A stretch of DNA of 35,787 nt from Spirochaetales bacterium (GTDB taxonomy: Bacteria; Spirochaetota; Spirochaetia; Treponematales; UBA12059): positions 1 to 35,787 of the forward strand of contig JAFGJV010000041.1 in NCBI GenBank assembly GCA_016928955.1, given 5' to 3'. The first letter of the stretch is position 1, and each line of letters begins with the position of its first letter. This document shows positions 7,322-15,339 of the stretch, one piece after another. The position numbers and the translations under genes were made by a program. A model generated the notes under the pieces. The model had not been told where the DNA came from. It made no database searches and saw nothing but the letters and a program-made list of their open reading frames with translations.

Positions 7322-7363
7322 GTTCCTCTCTCCTTTACATCCCATTTGGCGGGTAGTGGAACG

Positions 7364-7392
7364 ATAGTAAATCCGGTTTTAAAAATAAGCAA
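7364..7392 (-). promoter_or_regulatory. promoter of the BMP lipoprotein gene
   Basis: On the minus strand TTGCTT (7387-7392), a 17-nt spacer and TACTAT (7364-7369) give a start near 7357, about 35 nt ahead of the ATG. No riboswitch-like fold is evident in the short leader. Confidence 0.6.
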
Positions 7393-7414
7393 GGGCCAAT
7401 TACGCCCAAAATGT

Positions 7415-7433
7415 TAAAAAAAGCTCGTGGAGC
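7415..7433 (-). terminator. intrinsic terminator after BMP paralogue 2
   Basis: On the minus strand GCTC-CAC-GAGC (7423-7433) is followed by seven T residues (7416-7422). The stem is short but the U-tract is strong. It lies about 20 nt beyond the stop at 7454. Confidence 0.6.
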
Positions 7434-7453
7434 GGGGTTTGGTTGTAATAAAA

Positions 7454-8593
7454 CTACCATAATCCATCGATGAACGCCCTGGCGCCCTGGTCGGTATAGG
7501 GGACGACGATGTCCCCGTTCTGTATCAGCTTGCGCAGGCCGCTGATGGCCGTCTTGTCCGCGGCGTCCATGCTGGCCGACACAAAGTCCACGCCCCCGTT
7601 GGCCAGGCCGAGCACCGTGTAACCGCCCTTAAAGGGCATGTCCTGCATGATTGCCATGCACTGGTCCCTGACCACCGGTCCCACGTTGCGTATCACCGAG
7701 CCCATGATAACGGGTGCCAGCGCCGCAAGTTCGGGATCATCGGACGCGGCGTATTCCGCCGCCTGGTCCATGTCCGAGCCAATGGCCAGCCGCCCGTAGC
7801 GGGCCGCGCTTTTGAACACGCCCGTGCCGGATGCGCCGGCCGTGTGGAACACCAGGATGGCGTTGCTGGTCCTGTAGAAAATCGACGCGTATTCCTCGGC
7901 GCGCTTAGGGTCGTTGTAGGCGCTGGCGTCCCGGCCCACAAAGCCCGACAGCACCATGCCGGTTTCCCTGAGACCGGGATTTGTCCATGCCGCGCCCGAG
8001 CTGAAGCCTGCCAGGGCCCCGCGCGCGACGGGCATGTCCAGGCCGCCCAGAAAGCCTATTTTGGATCCCTCTCCCGCGCGCGCGGCCAGCATGCCGGCAT
8101 AGGCTCCCGCCAGGAAGGCGCCTTCCTGGTCGGCAAAGCTCACGCAGGACACGTTGGACGAGCCGTCAAGGTCGGGCACATGGCCGTCTATCAGTACAAA
8201 GCTGGTGTCGGGATAGTCGCGGGCCACGGCGGCCAGGGACTCTGAGAACAGGTAGCCAACTGCTATGACCAGGTCGCGCTTTTCCTCGGCCAGCATGCGC
8301 AGGAGCTCGCGTCGCTCGCCGCCGTCCACCCCGACCTCCAGGATGCGTATCTCCAGGTTGCCGCCAAAGTTGGCGTTCTCGTCCGCCACGATGCGGCCGC
8401 GCACCGACGACACCACGCTCACGGCCGCCTCGTACACGGCCTGGTTGACGGCCCTGTCGTTCCGGCCGGCGGCGTCCAGGACGATGCCCGCGGTGGGCAC
8501 AAGGTCGGCCTTGGCCCTCTGCCCCCGGGCGAGCCCGCAGGACGAGGCAAGGACCAGGATAGCGGCAGCTGCCGCCAGGGTATTTCGCATCAT
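7454..8593 (-). CDS. second BMP-family substrate-binding protein (divergent paralogue)
   Basis: The protein has 379 residues. The N-terminus MMRNTLAAAAAILVLASSCG is a lipoprotein signal with Cys at about residue 19. The rest aligns with the receptor at 6281-7321: AGIVLDAAGRNDRAVNQAVYEA, DLVIAVGYLFSESLAAVARDYPDTSFVLID, EGAFLAGAYAGMLA, KIGFLGGLDMPV, FHTAGASGTGVF. In the first motif the usual GGIDDKSFNQ reads AGRNDRAVNQ, so ligand preference may differ. GGAGG lies 6 nt before the first ATG. It follows deoC by 55 bp with no promoter visible between, so deoC and this receptor are probably co-transcribed. It is inferred to share the single ABC transporter or to act as a sensor. Confidence 0.88.
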   Translation of the reverse strand: MMRNTLAAAAAILVLASSCGLARGQRAKADLVPTAGIVLDAAGRNDRAVNQAVYEAAVSVVSSVRGRIVADENANFGGNLEIRILEVGVDGGERRELLRMLAEEKRDLVIAVGYLFSESLAAVARDYPDTSFVLIDGHVPDLDGSSNVSCVSFADQEGAFLAGAYAGMLAARAGEGSKIGFLGGLDMPVARGALAGFSSGAAWTNPGLRETGMVLSGFVGRDASAYNDPKRAEEYASIFYRTSNAILVFHTAGASGTGVFKSAARYGRLAIGSDMDQAAEYAASDDPELAALAPVIMGSVIRNVGPVVRDQCMAIMQDMPFKGGYTVLGLANGGVDFVSASMDAADKTAISGLRKLIQNGDIVVPYTDQGARAFIDGLW

Positions 8594-8648
8594 TACCTAC
8601 CTCCCCTGTGCCGTTCCGGGCGGAGCGGCCAAGCCGCGCTGTGGCGCC

Positions 8649-9320
8649 CTATTCCGGCAATTCCGACACGATGGTCACGCCGCTGGACGATCCGAGCCTG
8701 TCGGCTCCGGCGTCCAGCATTTTTATGGCGTCATGGTAGCTGCGCAGGCCGCCTGAAGCCTTGATTCTAATGCGATCGCCCACGGTCTTGCGGATCAGGC
8801 GCACGTCCTCGGCGCTGGCCCCGCCGGTGCCGAACCCGGTGCTGGTCTTGACGTAGACGGCGCCCGCCTTGATGGCTGCCTCGCAGGCGCGGACCTTCTC
8901 AGCGTCGGTCAGGTAACAGGTTTCCAGTATGGCCTTGACCGGGGCCGTGCCCGCGGCCTTGACCACGGCGCGGATGTCTTCCTCAACGGTTTTCCAGTCG
9001 CCGGACTTGGCGGCGCCCAGGTTGATCACCATGTCCAGCTCGCCGGCGCCCTGCTTGACCGCCAGGCGGGCTTCCTCCGCCTTGACCGACGTGGCGTTGG
9101 CGCCCAGGGGATAGCCCACCACGGCGCACACCGTTATGCGGGTGCTGGACAGCTCGCGGGCGCATAGCGGCACCCAGAACGGATTGACGCACACGGCCGC
9201 AAAGCCGTTGGCGCGCGCCTCGGCGCACAGTTCGCGTATCTGCTGTTCGGTGGCGACGGCCTTGAACACGGTGTGGTCGATTGTTTTTGCCAGGCTCGAC
9301 TTTGTCCACTCTCTGGGCAC
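8649..9320 (-). CDS. deoC: deoxyribose-phosphate aldolase
   Basis: The protein has 223 residues, a normal family length. It cleaves 2-deoxyribose 5-phosphate to glyceraldehyde 3-phosphate and acetaldehyde in deoxynucleoside breakdown. The catalytic residues are visible: the Schiff-base Lys158 in VKTSTGFGTGG, Lys187 in RIKASGGLR and Asp96 in ELDMVINLG, plus the phosphate-binding RLGSSSG near the C-terminus. The start is a GTG at 9320 with AAGGAGC 6-7 nt upstream. The gene lies at the head of the BMP receptor/transporter block, which supports deoxynucleosides as a transported substrate. It begins about 20 nt after a palindromic repeat element and has no separate promoter that I can see. Confidence 0.95.
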   Translation of the reverse strand: MPREWTKSSLAKTIDHTVFKAVATEQQIRELCAEARANGFAAVCVNPFWVPLCARELSSTRITVCAVVGYPLGANATSVKAEEARLAVKQGAGELDMVINLGAAKSGDWKTVEEDIRAVVKAAGTAPVKAILETCYLTDAEKVRACEAAIKAGAVYVKTSTGFGTGGASAEDVRLIRKTVGDRIRIKASGGLRSYHDAIKMLDAGADRLGSSSGVTIVSELPE

Positions 9321-9341
9321 AGCTTGCTCCTTGTCGCTTTA

Positions 9342-9376
9342 GGGAACCTCTAAAAACTGCAGTTTTTAGGGGCTCC
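9342..9376. repeat. single-palindrome copy of the MITE-like repeat family
   Basis: GGGAACCTCTAAAAACTG pairs with CAGTTTTTAGGGGCTCCC with two G-T or mismatched positions. The sequence CTTTA flanks it on both sides (9337-9341 and 9377-9381). The core CCTCTAAAAACTGCAGTTTTTAG is shared with the element at 12741-12766. It fills most of the gap between the HD hydrolase gene and deoC and could act as a transcriptional attenuator. Confidence 0.6.
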
Positions 9377-9378
9377 CT

Positions 9379-9981
9379 TTATATTTCGAAACACCGGGTC
9401 AGGAAGGCCCGCCTGGTCGTTACCAGTTCCTCCAGTTCAGCCCTCATGTCCCTGTTTGCCTTGTCCGCTATCGGGTATACGTAGCGCTCCGTCTCGTCTG
9501 AATAGCGCTTGATGAAATCCACGTCCGTGGTGTAGCCCAGCGATATCATGTTGCTGATGCGGTCGGCCGCCTTGAGCACCAGGGCGTTGGGCGACCCGAA
9601 GTCGAGTATGCGCGTGAGGAACTCCGGCTTGGTCTCCACCTGGCGCCGCGTCACCTCGAGCACCAGCTGGAACACGTCTGAGCTTTCCTCGTCTATGTCC
9701 AGGATGCCGTCCCGGTCAAAGTCCGGCAGGTCCTCCAGGAGGTCGTGGATGACGGACGCCTTGAGCAGGATCGAGTCGATGTAGCCGTAGTCCATGAGTA
9801 TGGCCATGGTGTCTATCTGGTGGCGGAACATGTTGCCGCCCGAGCGCCTGCGCTTGCCTATCAGGAAGGTGGCCAGCTGGATATACGGCGCCAGGTGCAT
9901 TTCCCTGAGCCGTATCATGCCGTCCTGGTCCATGATCGCGCGGGAGTCCTCCGCCCGCGGCGGTTTCACCTTCCTGGGCAT
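9379..9981 (-). CDS. SpoT/RelA-type HD hydrolase with EF-hand-like loop
   Basis: The protein has 200 residues. The metal-binding HD set is present: His54 in MFRHQIDTMAIL, HD79-80 with ED83-84 in VIHDLLED, and the RelA/SpoT-like LVLKAADRISNM, in which Asp completes the site. This order and the VIHDLLEDLP...VFQLVLEVTRR spacing follow the (p)ppGpp hydrolase domain of SpoT and small alarmone hydrolases. No synthetase domain is present. I infer, without proof, pyrophosphohydrolase activity on alarmone or another nucleotide. Residues 87-98 (DFDRDGILDIDE) form a textbook EF-hand loop at the point where relatives carry a short helix. The start is an ATG 9 bp after the valS stop, so it is likely co-transcribed with valS and ends in a palindromic repeat. 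Confidence 0.75.
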   Translation of the reverse strand: MPRKVKPPRAEDSRAIMDQDGMIRLREMHLAPYIQLATFLIGKRRRSGGNMFRHQIDTMAILMDYGYIDSILLKASVIHDLLEDLPDFDRDGILDIDEESSDVFQLVLEVTRRQVETKPEFLTRILDFGSPNALVLKAADRISNMISLGYTTDVDFIKRYSDETERYVYPIADKANRDMRAELEELVTTRRAFLTRCFEI

Positions 9982-9990
9982 GGCGACAGC

Positions 9991-12618
9991 CTACTCCAGG
10001 TCCTTGAGGTAGTTTTCAAGGCGGCCGGCGCGCGCCTGGGCCGCCTGGAGCTTGTCCCGCTCTTTTCCTACCACCTCGGCCGGCGCGGAGTCCGTAAAGC
10101 CGGGGTTGGCCAGCTTGGCCGCCACCTTCTGGGCAAACTGGCGTTCCTTGTCGGCCTCCTTGCGGAAGCGCGCGGCCAGCTGGGCCGTATCCACGGCTTC
10201 CCGCGCGAACACGTAGCAGTCAAAGCCCCTGCCGGCCAGGGCCAGGGCGCCCGCCGGCTTGTCGTTAACAAAGGACACGGATTCCGCGTTGCACAGCAGG
10301 GCCACCAGGTCGGCGTTGCGTCCAAGGAACTCAGCGTCTGGGCCGGCGTCCGGACGCACGGCCACCTTGAGCTTGCGCTCGGGCGCTATGCCGAACTCGC
10401 TCCTGAGGGCCCGCACCAGACTGACCAGCTCCTTGAGGGCTGCAAAGCCAGAGTCCAGCCCGGGATCCGCTCCGCGCTCGTCAGAGCTGGCGGGATAGGC
10501 ATGGCTGATGAGGCGGCCGGCGGCGTCCGGCAGGGTACCGTATATCTCCTCCGAAACAAAGGGCAGGAAGGGATGTATCAGGGCCAGGCTCCACTCGAGC
10601 ACGTCCAGGAGCACGCTGACGGCGCGGTCCTTCTCGGCGGCGTCCGGGGAGCGCGTGGACAGCTTGGTGGCTTCCAGGTACCAGTCGCAGAAGTCGTTCC
10701 AGAAGTACTCGTACACGGCAGCCGCCGCGTCGTTGAAGCGGTAGGCGGCCAGGGCGTCGGCAACGGCGGCCGACGAGGCGGCCAGCCGCCGGTATATCCA
10801 GCGGTCCGCGTCGTTCAGCCGGGGATCGGCCACGCGCGTCCTGCCGTCCAGGTTCATGAGTATGTAGCGGCTGGCGTTCCAAACCTTGTTGGCGAATTTG
10901 GACCCCAGCTTGAAGCTGTCCTTGTCCACCAGCACGTCCTGGCCCTGGCTGGTCAGGAAGGCCAGGGTGAACTTGAGGGCGTCAGCGCCGTATTCGTCGA
11001 CTATCTCCAGCGGATCAATGCCGTTACCCAGGCTTTTGGACATCTTGCGGCCCTGCTTGTCCCGCACCAGCGTGGTTATGTACACGTCGCGGAAGGGCAC
11101 CTGGCCGGTGAATTCCAGACCCGCCATCACCATGCGGGCCACCCAGAAGAAGATGATGTCGTACCCGGTCACCAGGGCGCTGGTCGGATAGTAGTTCCGG
11201 AGGTCGGCCGTGCTTTCCGGCCAGCCCATCACGCTGAAGGGCCATATCCACGAGCTGAACCAGGTGTCCAGCACGTCCTCGTCCTGGGTCAGTTCCGTGG
11301 ACGCGCAGTACGGGCAGGACAGCGGCTCCTCTCGGGCGACCACGGTCTTGCCGCAGTGGGCGCAGTGCCAGGCGGGTATGCGGTGCCCCCACCACAGCTG
11401 GCGGCTGATGCACCAGTCGCGGATGGTGGTCATCCAGTGCTCGTAGGTGTTCTCCCAGCGCTGGGGGAAGAAGCGCAGGTCGCCGTCCCGCCAGGCCTTG
11501 AGGGCTTTCTCGGCCAGCGGCTTCATCTTGACGAACCATTGCTCGGACAGGTACGGCTCGACCACGGTGTGGCAGCGGTAGCAGTGCCCCACAGAGTGCG
11601 TGATGGCCTCCTCCGACACAAAAAGGCCCAGGGCCTTGAGGTCTTCCACCACCAGCTTGCGGGCGTCCAGGGCCGACAGGCCGCGGTATTTTTCCGGCAC
11701 CTCGTCATTGAGCGTGCCGTTGGGATTGAGGATGTTGATGCGCGGCAGGTCGTGGCGGTTCCCCACCTCGAAGTCGTTCGGGTCGTGGGCCGGGGTGATC
11801 TTCACCAGGCCCGTGCCGAACTCGCGGTCCACGTAGGCGTCCGCTATCAGCGGTATGTCGCGGCCGGTCAGCGGCAGGCTCAGGCTGCGGCCGACCAGGG
11901 AGCTGTAGCGCTCGTCGTCCGGATGGCAGGCCACGGCCGCGTCTCCGAGCAGGGTCTCCGGCCGCGTGGTGGCTATCTCTATGGAGCCCGAGCCGTCGGC
12001 AAAGGGATAGCGTATGCGGTACATGGCGCCCGGCTCGTCGTCGTGCTCCACCTCGTCGTCCGCCAGGGCCGTGCCGCAGGACGAGCACCAGTTGACCAGG
12101 TACTTGCCCTTGTATATGAGGCCGCGCTCGTACAGGGTGACGAACACCTCGCGCACTGCCTTGGACAGACCCTCGTCCAGCGTGAAGCGCTCGCGGCTCC
12201 AGTCGCAGGACGCGCCTATCCTCTCCAGCTGCCGGGTGATGACCTCGTGGTGCTCCTTCTTGACCTTCCAGGTTTCCTCTACGAACTTCTCCCGGCCAAG
12301 CTCGTGCCTGCGGATGCCCTGCTCACGCAGGCGCTTCTCCACCACGTGCTGGGTGGCAATGCCCGCGTGGTCCGTGCCCGGGACCCAGAGCGTGGGCCTG
12401 CCGCCCATGCGGTGGAAGCGCACCAGGATGTCCTGCAGCGAGTTGTTGAGGCCGTGTCCCATGTGGAGGACGCCGGTCACGTTAGGCGGCGGAATGACGA
12501 CGACGAACGGCTTGCCCGAGCCCGTGGGCTTGAACGCCCCTTCGGCCTTCCAGGCCTTGTAGATGCGGTCTTCGAATTCTTTCGGGTCGTAGGCTTTGGC
12601 CAGTTCGACGGATTTCAT
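9991..12618 (-). CDS. valS: valyl-tRNA synthetase
   Basis: The protein has 875 residues and charges tRNA-Val in the cytoplasm. It is a class I enzyme. The HIGH motif is HMGH (residues 52-55 in PPPNVTGVLHMGHGLNN), and KMSKS is at about residues 525-529 (GRKMSKSLGNGIDP). An editing (CP1) domain region lies between (IEIATTRPETLLGD, ITPAHDPNDFEVG). A zinc-ribbon-like CAHCGK...CPYC pair precedes DEDVLDTWFSSW. The C-terminus is the usual coiled coil (ARFRKEADKERQFAQKVAAKL). The start MKSVELAKAY has GGAGG about 10 nt upstream; an in-frame ATG at 12687 lies upstream of the predicted transcription start and is rejected. Confidence 0.97.
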   Translation of the reverse strand: MKSVELAKAYDPKEFEDRIYKAWKAEGAFKPTGSGKPFVVVIPPPNVTGVLHMGHGLNNSLQDILVRFHRMGGRPTLWVPGTDHAGIATQHVVEKRLREQGIRRHELGREKFVEETWKVKKEHHEVITRQLERIGASCDWSRERFTLDEGLSKAVREVFVTLYERGLIYKGKYLVNWCSSCGTALADDEVEHDDEPGAMYRIRYPFADGSGSIEIATTRPETLLGDAAVACHPDDERYSSLVGRSLSLPLTGRDIPLIADAYVDREFGTGLVKITPAHDPNDFEVGNRHDLPRINILNPNGTLNDEVPEKYRGLSALDARKLVVEDLKALGLFVSEEAITHSVGHCYRCHTVVEPYLSEQWFVKMKPLAEKALKAWRDGDLRFFPQRWENTYEHWMTTIRDWCISRQLWWGHRIPAWHCAHCGKTVVAREEPLSCPYCASTELTQDEDVLDTWFSSWIWPFSVMGWPESTADLRNYYPTSALVTGYDIIFFWVARMVMAGLEFTGQVPFRDVYITTLVRDKQGRKMSKSLGNGIDPLEIVDEYGADALKFTLAFLTSQGQDVLVDKDSFKLGSKFANKVWNASRYILMNLDGRTRVADPRLNDADRWIYRRLAASSAAVADALAAYRFNDAAAAVYEYFWNDFCDWYLEATKLSTRSPDAAEKDRAVSVLLDVLEWSLALIHPFLPFVSEEIYGTLPDAAGRLISHAYPASSDERGADPGLDSGFAALKELVSLVRALRSEFGIAPERKLKVAVRPDAGPDAEFLGRNADLVALLCNAESVSFVNDKPAGALALAGRGFDCYVFAREAVDTAQLAARFRKEADKERQFAQKVAAKLANPGFTDSAPAEVVGKERDKLQAAQARAGRLENYLKDLE

Positions 12619-12677
12619 GGGAACGCGCCCTCCGATGCTACACTCGCGCCCCTTGAAGGTGGGACGCCATTCATTCC

Positions 12678-12706
12678 ACTGTAGCAAAAACGGGGAGCAT
12701 GTGCAA
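12678..12706 (-). promoter_or_regulatory. promoter of valS
   Basis: On the minus strand TTGCAC (12701-12706), a 17-nt spacer and TACAGT (12678-12683) give a start near 12671 and a leader of about 53 nt. That is too short for a T-box. Confidence 0.6.
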
Positions 12707-12738
12707 TCGAGCGGACGCGCGCGCGGCCGGCTCGAGAG

Positions 12739-12842
12739 AGCCTCTAAAAACTGCAGTTTTTAGAGGGTTACCTTAAAAACCTTGCGTTTTCGGTCGAAAA
12801 CGCAGGGGACCTCTAATAACCATGGGGTTTTTAGAGGTCCCC
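12739..12842. repeat. three-hairpin MITE-like element, copy A
   Basis: There are three consecutive palindromes. A perfect 26-bp palindrome at 12741-12766 (CCTCTAAAAACTG and its complement) comes first. TGCGTTTTCG (12783-12792) then pairs with 12795-12804. GGGGACCTCTAA (12805-12816) pairs with 12831-12842. The outer ends form an inverted repeat (CCTCTAAAAAC). It shares structure and the linker GGGTTACCTTA with the element at 18648-18752. It sits between the cyclase gene and the valS promoter, and its edge overlaps the TAG stop of the cyclase gene. Confidence 0.8.
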
Positions 12843-14959
12843 TAGAGTCCCTCGCTCGGCCTTCCCCCGCCCCGCCACGTGAGCATGTCCTCCAGGTAGC
12901 GGCGCGTAGGCCCGTCGCCGGGCAGTATCACGTCGGCGGCCTCCAGTCTTTCCCGAGCCTGGTCAAAGTCGCGCTCGTAGTACGCCTCCACGCCGCGCTC
13001 GAAATCCGCGCGCGCCTTGTCCTTGCGGTCGCGGATCTGCGGCATGTCGCCGTCGTACAGGTCGAACACGGACACCGGCTTGGTCTTGCCCTTGACCCGC
13101 ACCTTGCCGATGAAGCGCATGCGGTACAGCGTGGGGTCCGGCAGGTCGGCCAGCACGCACTCGCTGGCGGCCACGCCGAGACCGAACTCCTTGGCCACGC
13201 CCTCAAGGCGGCTGGCCGTGTTCACCGCGTCGGCTATGACCGTGCCGTCCATGCGCACGGTCTCGCCTATGGTGCCCAGCATGAGGCGGCCAGTGTGGAC
13301 GCCTATGCCCACGGCCACCGGCTCCTGGCCGCGGGCAAAGCGCTCCTCGTTGTACTCGGCCACGCGGGCCTGTATGTCCAGCGCGCAGCGCACAGCGTCC
13401 TCGGAGCCGCCGGGGAACAGGGCCATGAAGCCGTCGCCCAGGTACTTGTCTATGAAGCCGCCGTGGGCACGCACCGCCGGCCCCGTGCGCGCCAGGTACT
13501 CGTTGATGAAGGCAAAGGTCTCCTCCGGGCTCAGGCGCTCGGCCAGGCGCGTGAAGGCGCGCACGTCCGCAAAGAGCACGGCCATGTCCTCCGCGCTGTT
13601 GTCGCCCAGCTGTATGTCCTCTATGGTGTCCCGCTTGAGGAAGCCCAGAAACTGCCTGGGCACAAAGCGCTCCAGGGACTCGTTGACGCGCTGCAGGTCC
13701 ATGGACAGGCGCTCGGCCATGGTGAAGGCGCCGGCAAAGAGGCGCGTCAGGTTGAGCGACAGCGCGAACAGGAATCCGACCAGGCCAAGCTGGAGCACGA
13801 AGGTGCCGTTGATGACGCCTGACGACACCAGCACGTCATGGACCATGGCGCCGAACAGGGCCAGAAAGCCCAGGCCGAACAGCCCCGAACCCCGGCGCCG
13901 GCGCACGGCCGCCAACACGATGGACGCGGCTATCCCGAGGCCCAGCACCACGATGCACAGCTGGTACCAGCGCAGGATCGTCGACGAGAGGAACGTGGGA
14001 GCCGCCACGATGACGGCTGAATAGGCGGCCGAGCTGACCACGGCCACCAGCACGCCTATGCGGGGAAATTCCCTTGGAAAGGTGGCGCGCACAAAGGCCG
14101 CGAACAGGGCGGCGGCCGCGGTAAAGGTCAGGTAGCCGCCCACGAACAGGGCGCGGAACGTCATGCCGGGAAACAGCGCCTGGATGTAGTACTCGTCGTA
14201 GAAAAGGACGCGGAGGCCGAGCACCAGGCAGATCAGGCCGAACCACAGGGACGCCCGGTCCCGGCGCCTGAAGGCAAAAAGCCCCAGGTAATAGGCGCCC
14301 ATCACCACGATGGCCCCGACCACGAAAAGCTCGTAGGCCACGGCCCGCTCCTTGGCCCCGAGCACGGCCCAGGGCGTGCCGAACAGGATGCTGGTGCGTA
14401 TGCCGCCCGAGCGGTCCGCGAAATTCGACACGTGGAGCACCAGGTCAACCACGCCGTCCGGGTCCGCCTGGAACAGGGCCACGGACGATTTCCAGCCGGG
14501 CTTTTCCGCGGCCGCCGTGGCGCCCGGCGATCCGTGGCTGTCCACCAGCTCGCCGTTAACGTAGATAAAGGCAGCGCTCAGGAACGACGACGCCTTGATC
14601 CCGTACGCCGAGCCGGGCTTTAGGCCCCGGACGCGCAGGTGCCAGGTGCCGTAGCCCCGCATGTCCACGCCGGCTATGCTGTAGGAGGACCACTCGGACG
14701 GAAACAGGTCCACCGTATCCGCGCGCGGCGCCGTTCCGTCTAGAAAGGCTCCTGGATCCACAAAGCGCTTCCAGTGGAACTCCCAGTCGCCGTCCAAGGC
14801 CACAGGACGTTCTAGATCCACGCCGCGCAGGTCCATGGCCCCGGCCGATGCTTTGGGTGCCGGCAGGACCGGCTGGGCGCAGGCTGAGAAGGCCAGGGTG
14901 GCGATTACTAAAATAACGCTGACTAAAAACGGGCGGATGGCGCCAGGGGATGCTCGCAT
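12842..14959 (-). CDS. membrane-bound class III adenylate cyclase with 7TM-DISM-like sensor
   Basis: The protein has 705 residues. An export/lipoprotein-like signal (LAFSACAQP) is followed by a periplasmic jelly-roll region of about 30-195 (DGDWEFHWKRF, GYGTWHLRVRGLK, IYVNGELVDSHG). About seven membrane segments follow (205-405) and then a cytoplasmic cyclase domain (455-635). This is the 7TMR-DISM layout. Catalytic residues are intact: metal Asp465 (FADVRAFT) and Asp509 (YLGDGFMALF), transition-state Asn580 and Arg584 (ADAVNTASRLE). Lys505 with Thr573 at the purine-selecting positions favours ATP, so cAMP is the likely product. All residues occur in one chain, so a homodimer is expected. A TPR-like C-terminal tail follows. 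It is transcribed alone, and its promoter lies almost on the ATG. The ligand is unknown. Confidence 0.88.
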   Translation of the reverse strand: MRASPGAIRPFLVSVILVIATLAFSACAQPVLPAPKASAGAMDLRGVDLERPVALDGDWEFHWKRFVDPGAFLDGTAPRADTVDLFPSEWSSYSIAGVDMRGYGTWHLRVRGLKPGSAYGIKASSFLSAAFIYVNGELVDSHGSPGATAAAEKPGWKSSVALFQADPDGVVDLVLHVSNFADRSGGIRTSILFGTPWAVLGAKERAVAYELFVVGAIVVMGAYYLGLFAFRRRDRASLWFGLICLVLGLRVLFYDEYYIQALFPGMTFRALFVGGYLTFTAAAALFAAFVRATFPREFPRIGVLVAVVSSAAYSAVIVAAPTFLSSTILRWYQLCIVVLGLGIAASIVLAAVRRRRGSGLFGLGFLALFGAMVHDVLVSSGVINGTFVLQLGLVGFLFALSLNLTRLFAGAFTMAERLSMDLQRVNESLERFVPRQFLGFLKRDTIEDIQLGDNSAEDMAVLFADVRAFTRLAERLSPEETFAFINEYLARTGPAVRAHGGFIDKYLGDGFMALFPGGSEDAVRCALDIQARVAEYNEERFARGQEPVAVGIGVHTGRLMLGTIGETVRMDGTVIADAVNTASRLEGVAKEFGLGVAASECVLADLPDPTLYRMRFIGKVRVKGKTKPVSVFDLYDGDMPQIRDRKDKARADFERGVEAYYERDFDQARERLEAADVILPGDGPTRRYLEDMLTWRGGGRPSEGL

Positions 14960-14968
14960 GGTGCCTTC

Positions 14969-14996
14969 ATACTAACGAAAAATCAGGTAAACTCAA
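14969..14996 (-). promoter_or_regulatory. promoter of the cyclase gene
   Basis: On the minus strand TTGAGT (14991-14996), a 16-nt spacer and TAGTAT (14969-14974) lie so that only 9 nt separate the -10 box from the ATG. The transcript would start within 2-3 nt of the start codon. Confidence 0.45.
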
Positions 14997-15004
14997 GAGC
15001 TCTG

Positions 15005-15033
15005 TTGTCAGGCCATGCCGCGGGCTCTATACT
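15005..15033 (+). promoter_or_regulatory. promoter of the small basic protein gene
   Basis: TTGTCA (15005-15010), a 17-nt spacer and TATACT (15028-15033) form one of the best sigma70 matches in the window. The start near 15040 gives a leader of about 125 nt before the ATG at 15165. It is divergent from the cyclase promoter. Confidence 0.6.
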
Positions 15034-15164
15034 AACGGCGTGGGCTGGTTCATGACATGGATGCAGCTCCACCGCCGCTGTCACGCAGAAGCTCGCGCTT
15101 ACGGACACAGCAGGGGCGCCGCAGTGCGTACGGGGCCCATAGACCGCCAGAGGAGGAACCCGGT

Positions 15165-15275
15165 ATGGCAGAAAAAAGCAAACAGCCCAAAGAGCCAAAG
15201 AAGAAGGCTCAGAAGACGCTCATGGAGAAGCGCAAGGAGAAACGGGAAAAGGCAGCTTCCAAGCACGAGGAATAG
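15165..15275 (+). CDS. 36-residue Lys/Glu-rich small protein
   Basis: The sequence starts MAEKSKQPKEPKKKAQKTLM and continues with Lys-Arg-Glu-rich residues to the stop. It is very hydrophilic, strongly basic and probably helical or disordered, with no Cys, no aromatic residue and no membrane segment. The start is firm because AGGAGG (15151-15156) lies 8 nt upstream. It has its own promoter (15005-15033) and intrinsic terminator (15295-15334), which argues for a real gene despite its size. I do not recognise a named family. The composition suggests binding to RNA, ribosome or another polyanion, but that is inference. An upstream in-frame ATG at 15057 lacks a ribosome site. Confidence 0.7.
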   Translation: MAEKSKQPKEPKKKAQKTLMEKRKEKREKAASKHEE

Positions 15276-15294
15276 AACGCGCGCTTAAAACGCC

Positions 15295-15334
15295 ACGGCG
15301 GCCCGGCTGTATGACAGCTGGGCCGCCGTTTTTT
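15295..15334 (+). terminator. intrinsic terminator of the small basic protein gene
   Basis: A 16-bp stem (15295-15310 with 15314-15329, one G-T pair) with an ATG loop is followed by TTTTTTG. It lies between convergent genes. The other strand carries GCGTTTTAAG after the stem and may also terminate the peptidase transcript. Confidence 0.85.
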
Positions 15335-15339
15335 GTTGC

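Noticed and set aside
7322-7360. Purine riboswitch ahead of the BMP lipoprotein gene
   Set aside because: The predicted leader is about 35 nt, too short for a purine aptamer, and the conserved loops are absent.
6179-7417. 412-codon open frame opposite the BMP lipoprotein gene
   Set aside because: It is antisense to a clearly recognisable gene and has no initiation signals.
9745-12684. 979-codon open frame on the plus strand opposite valS
   Set aside because: It is a shadow frame produced by GC-biased third positions of valS; it has no ribosome site and a low-complexity His/Gly/Val/Arg composition.
12619-12741. T-box leader upstream of valS
   Set aside because: The predicted leader is only about 53 nt and no stem I or specifier-like structure can be drawn.
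14950-15288. 112-codon open frame over the small basic protein gene
   Set aside because: It is in a different frame from the 36-residue gene, spans both divergent promoters, and has no ribosome site.
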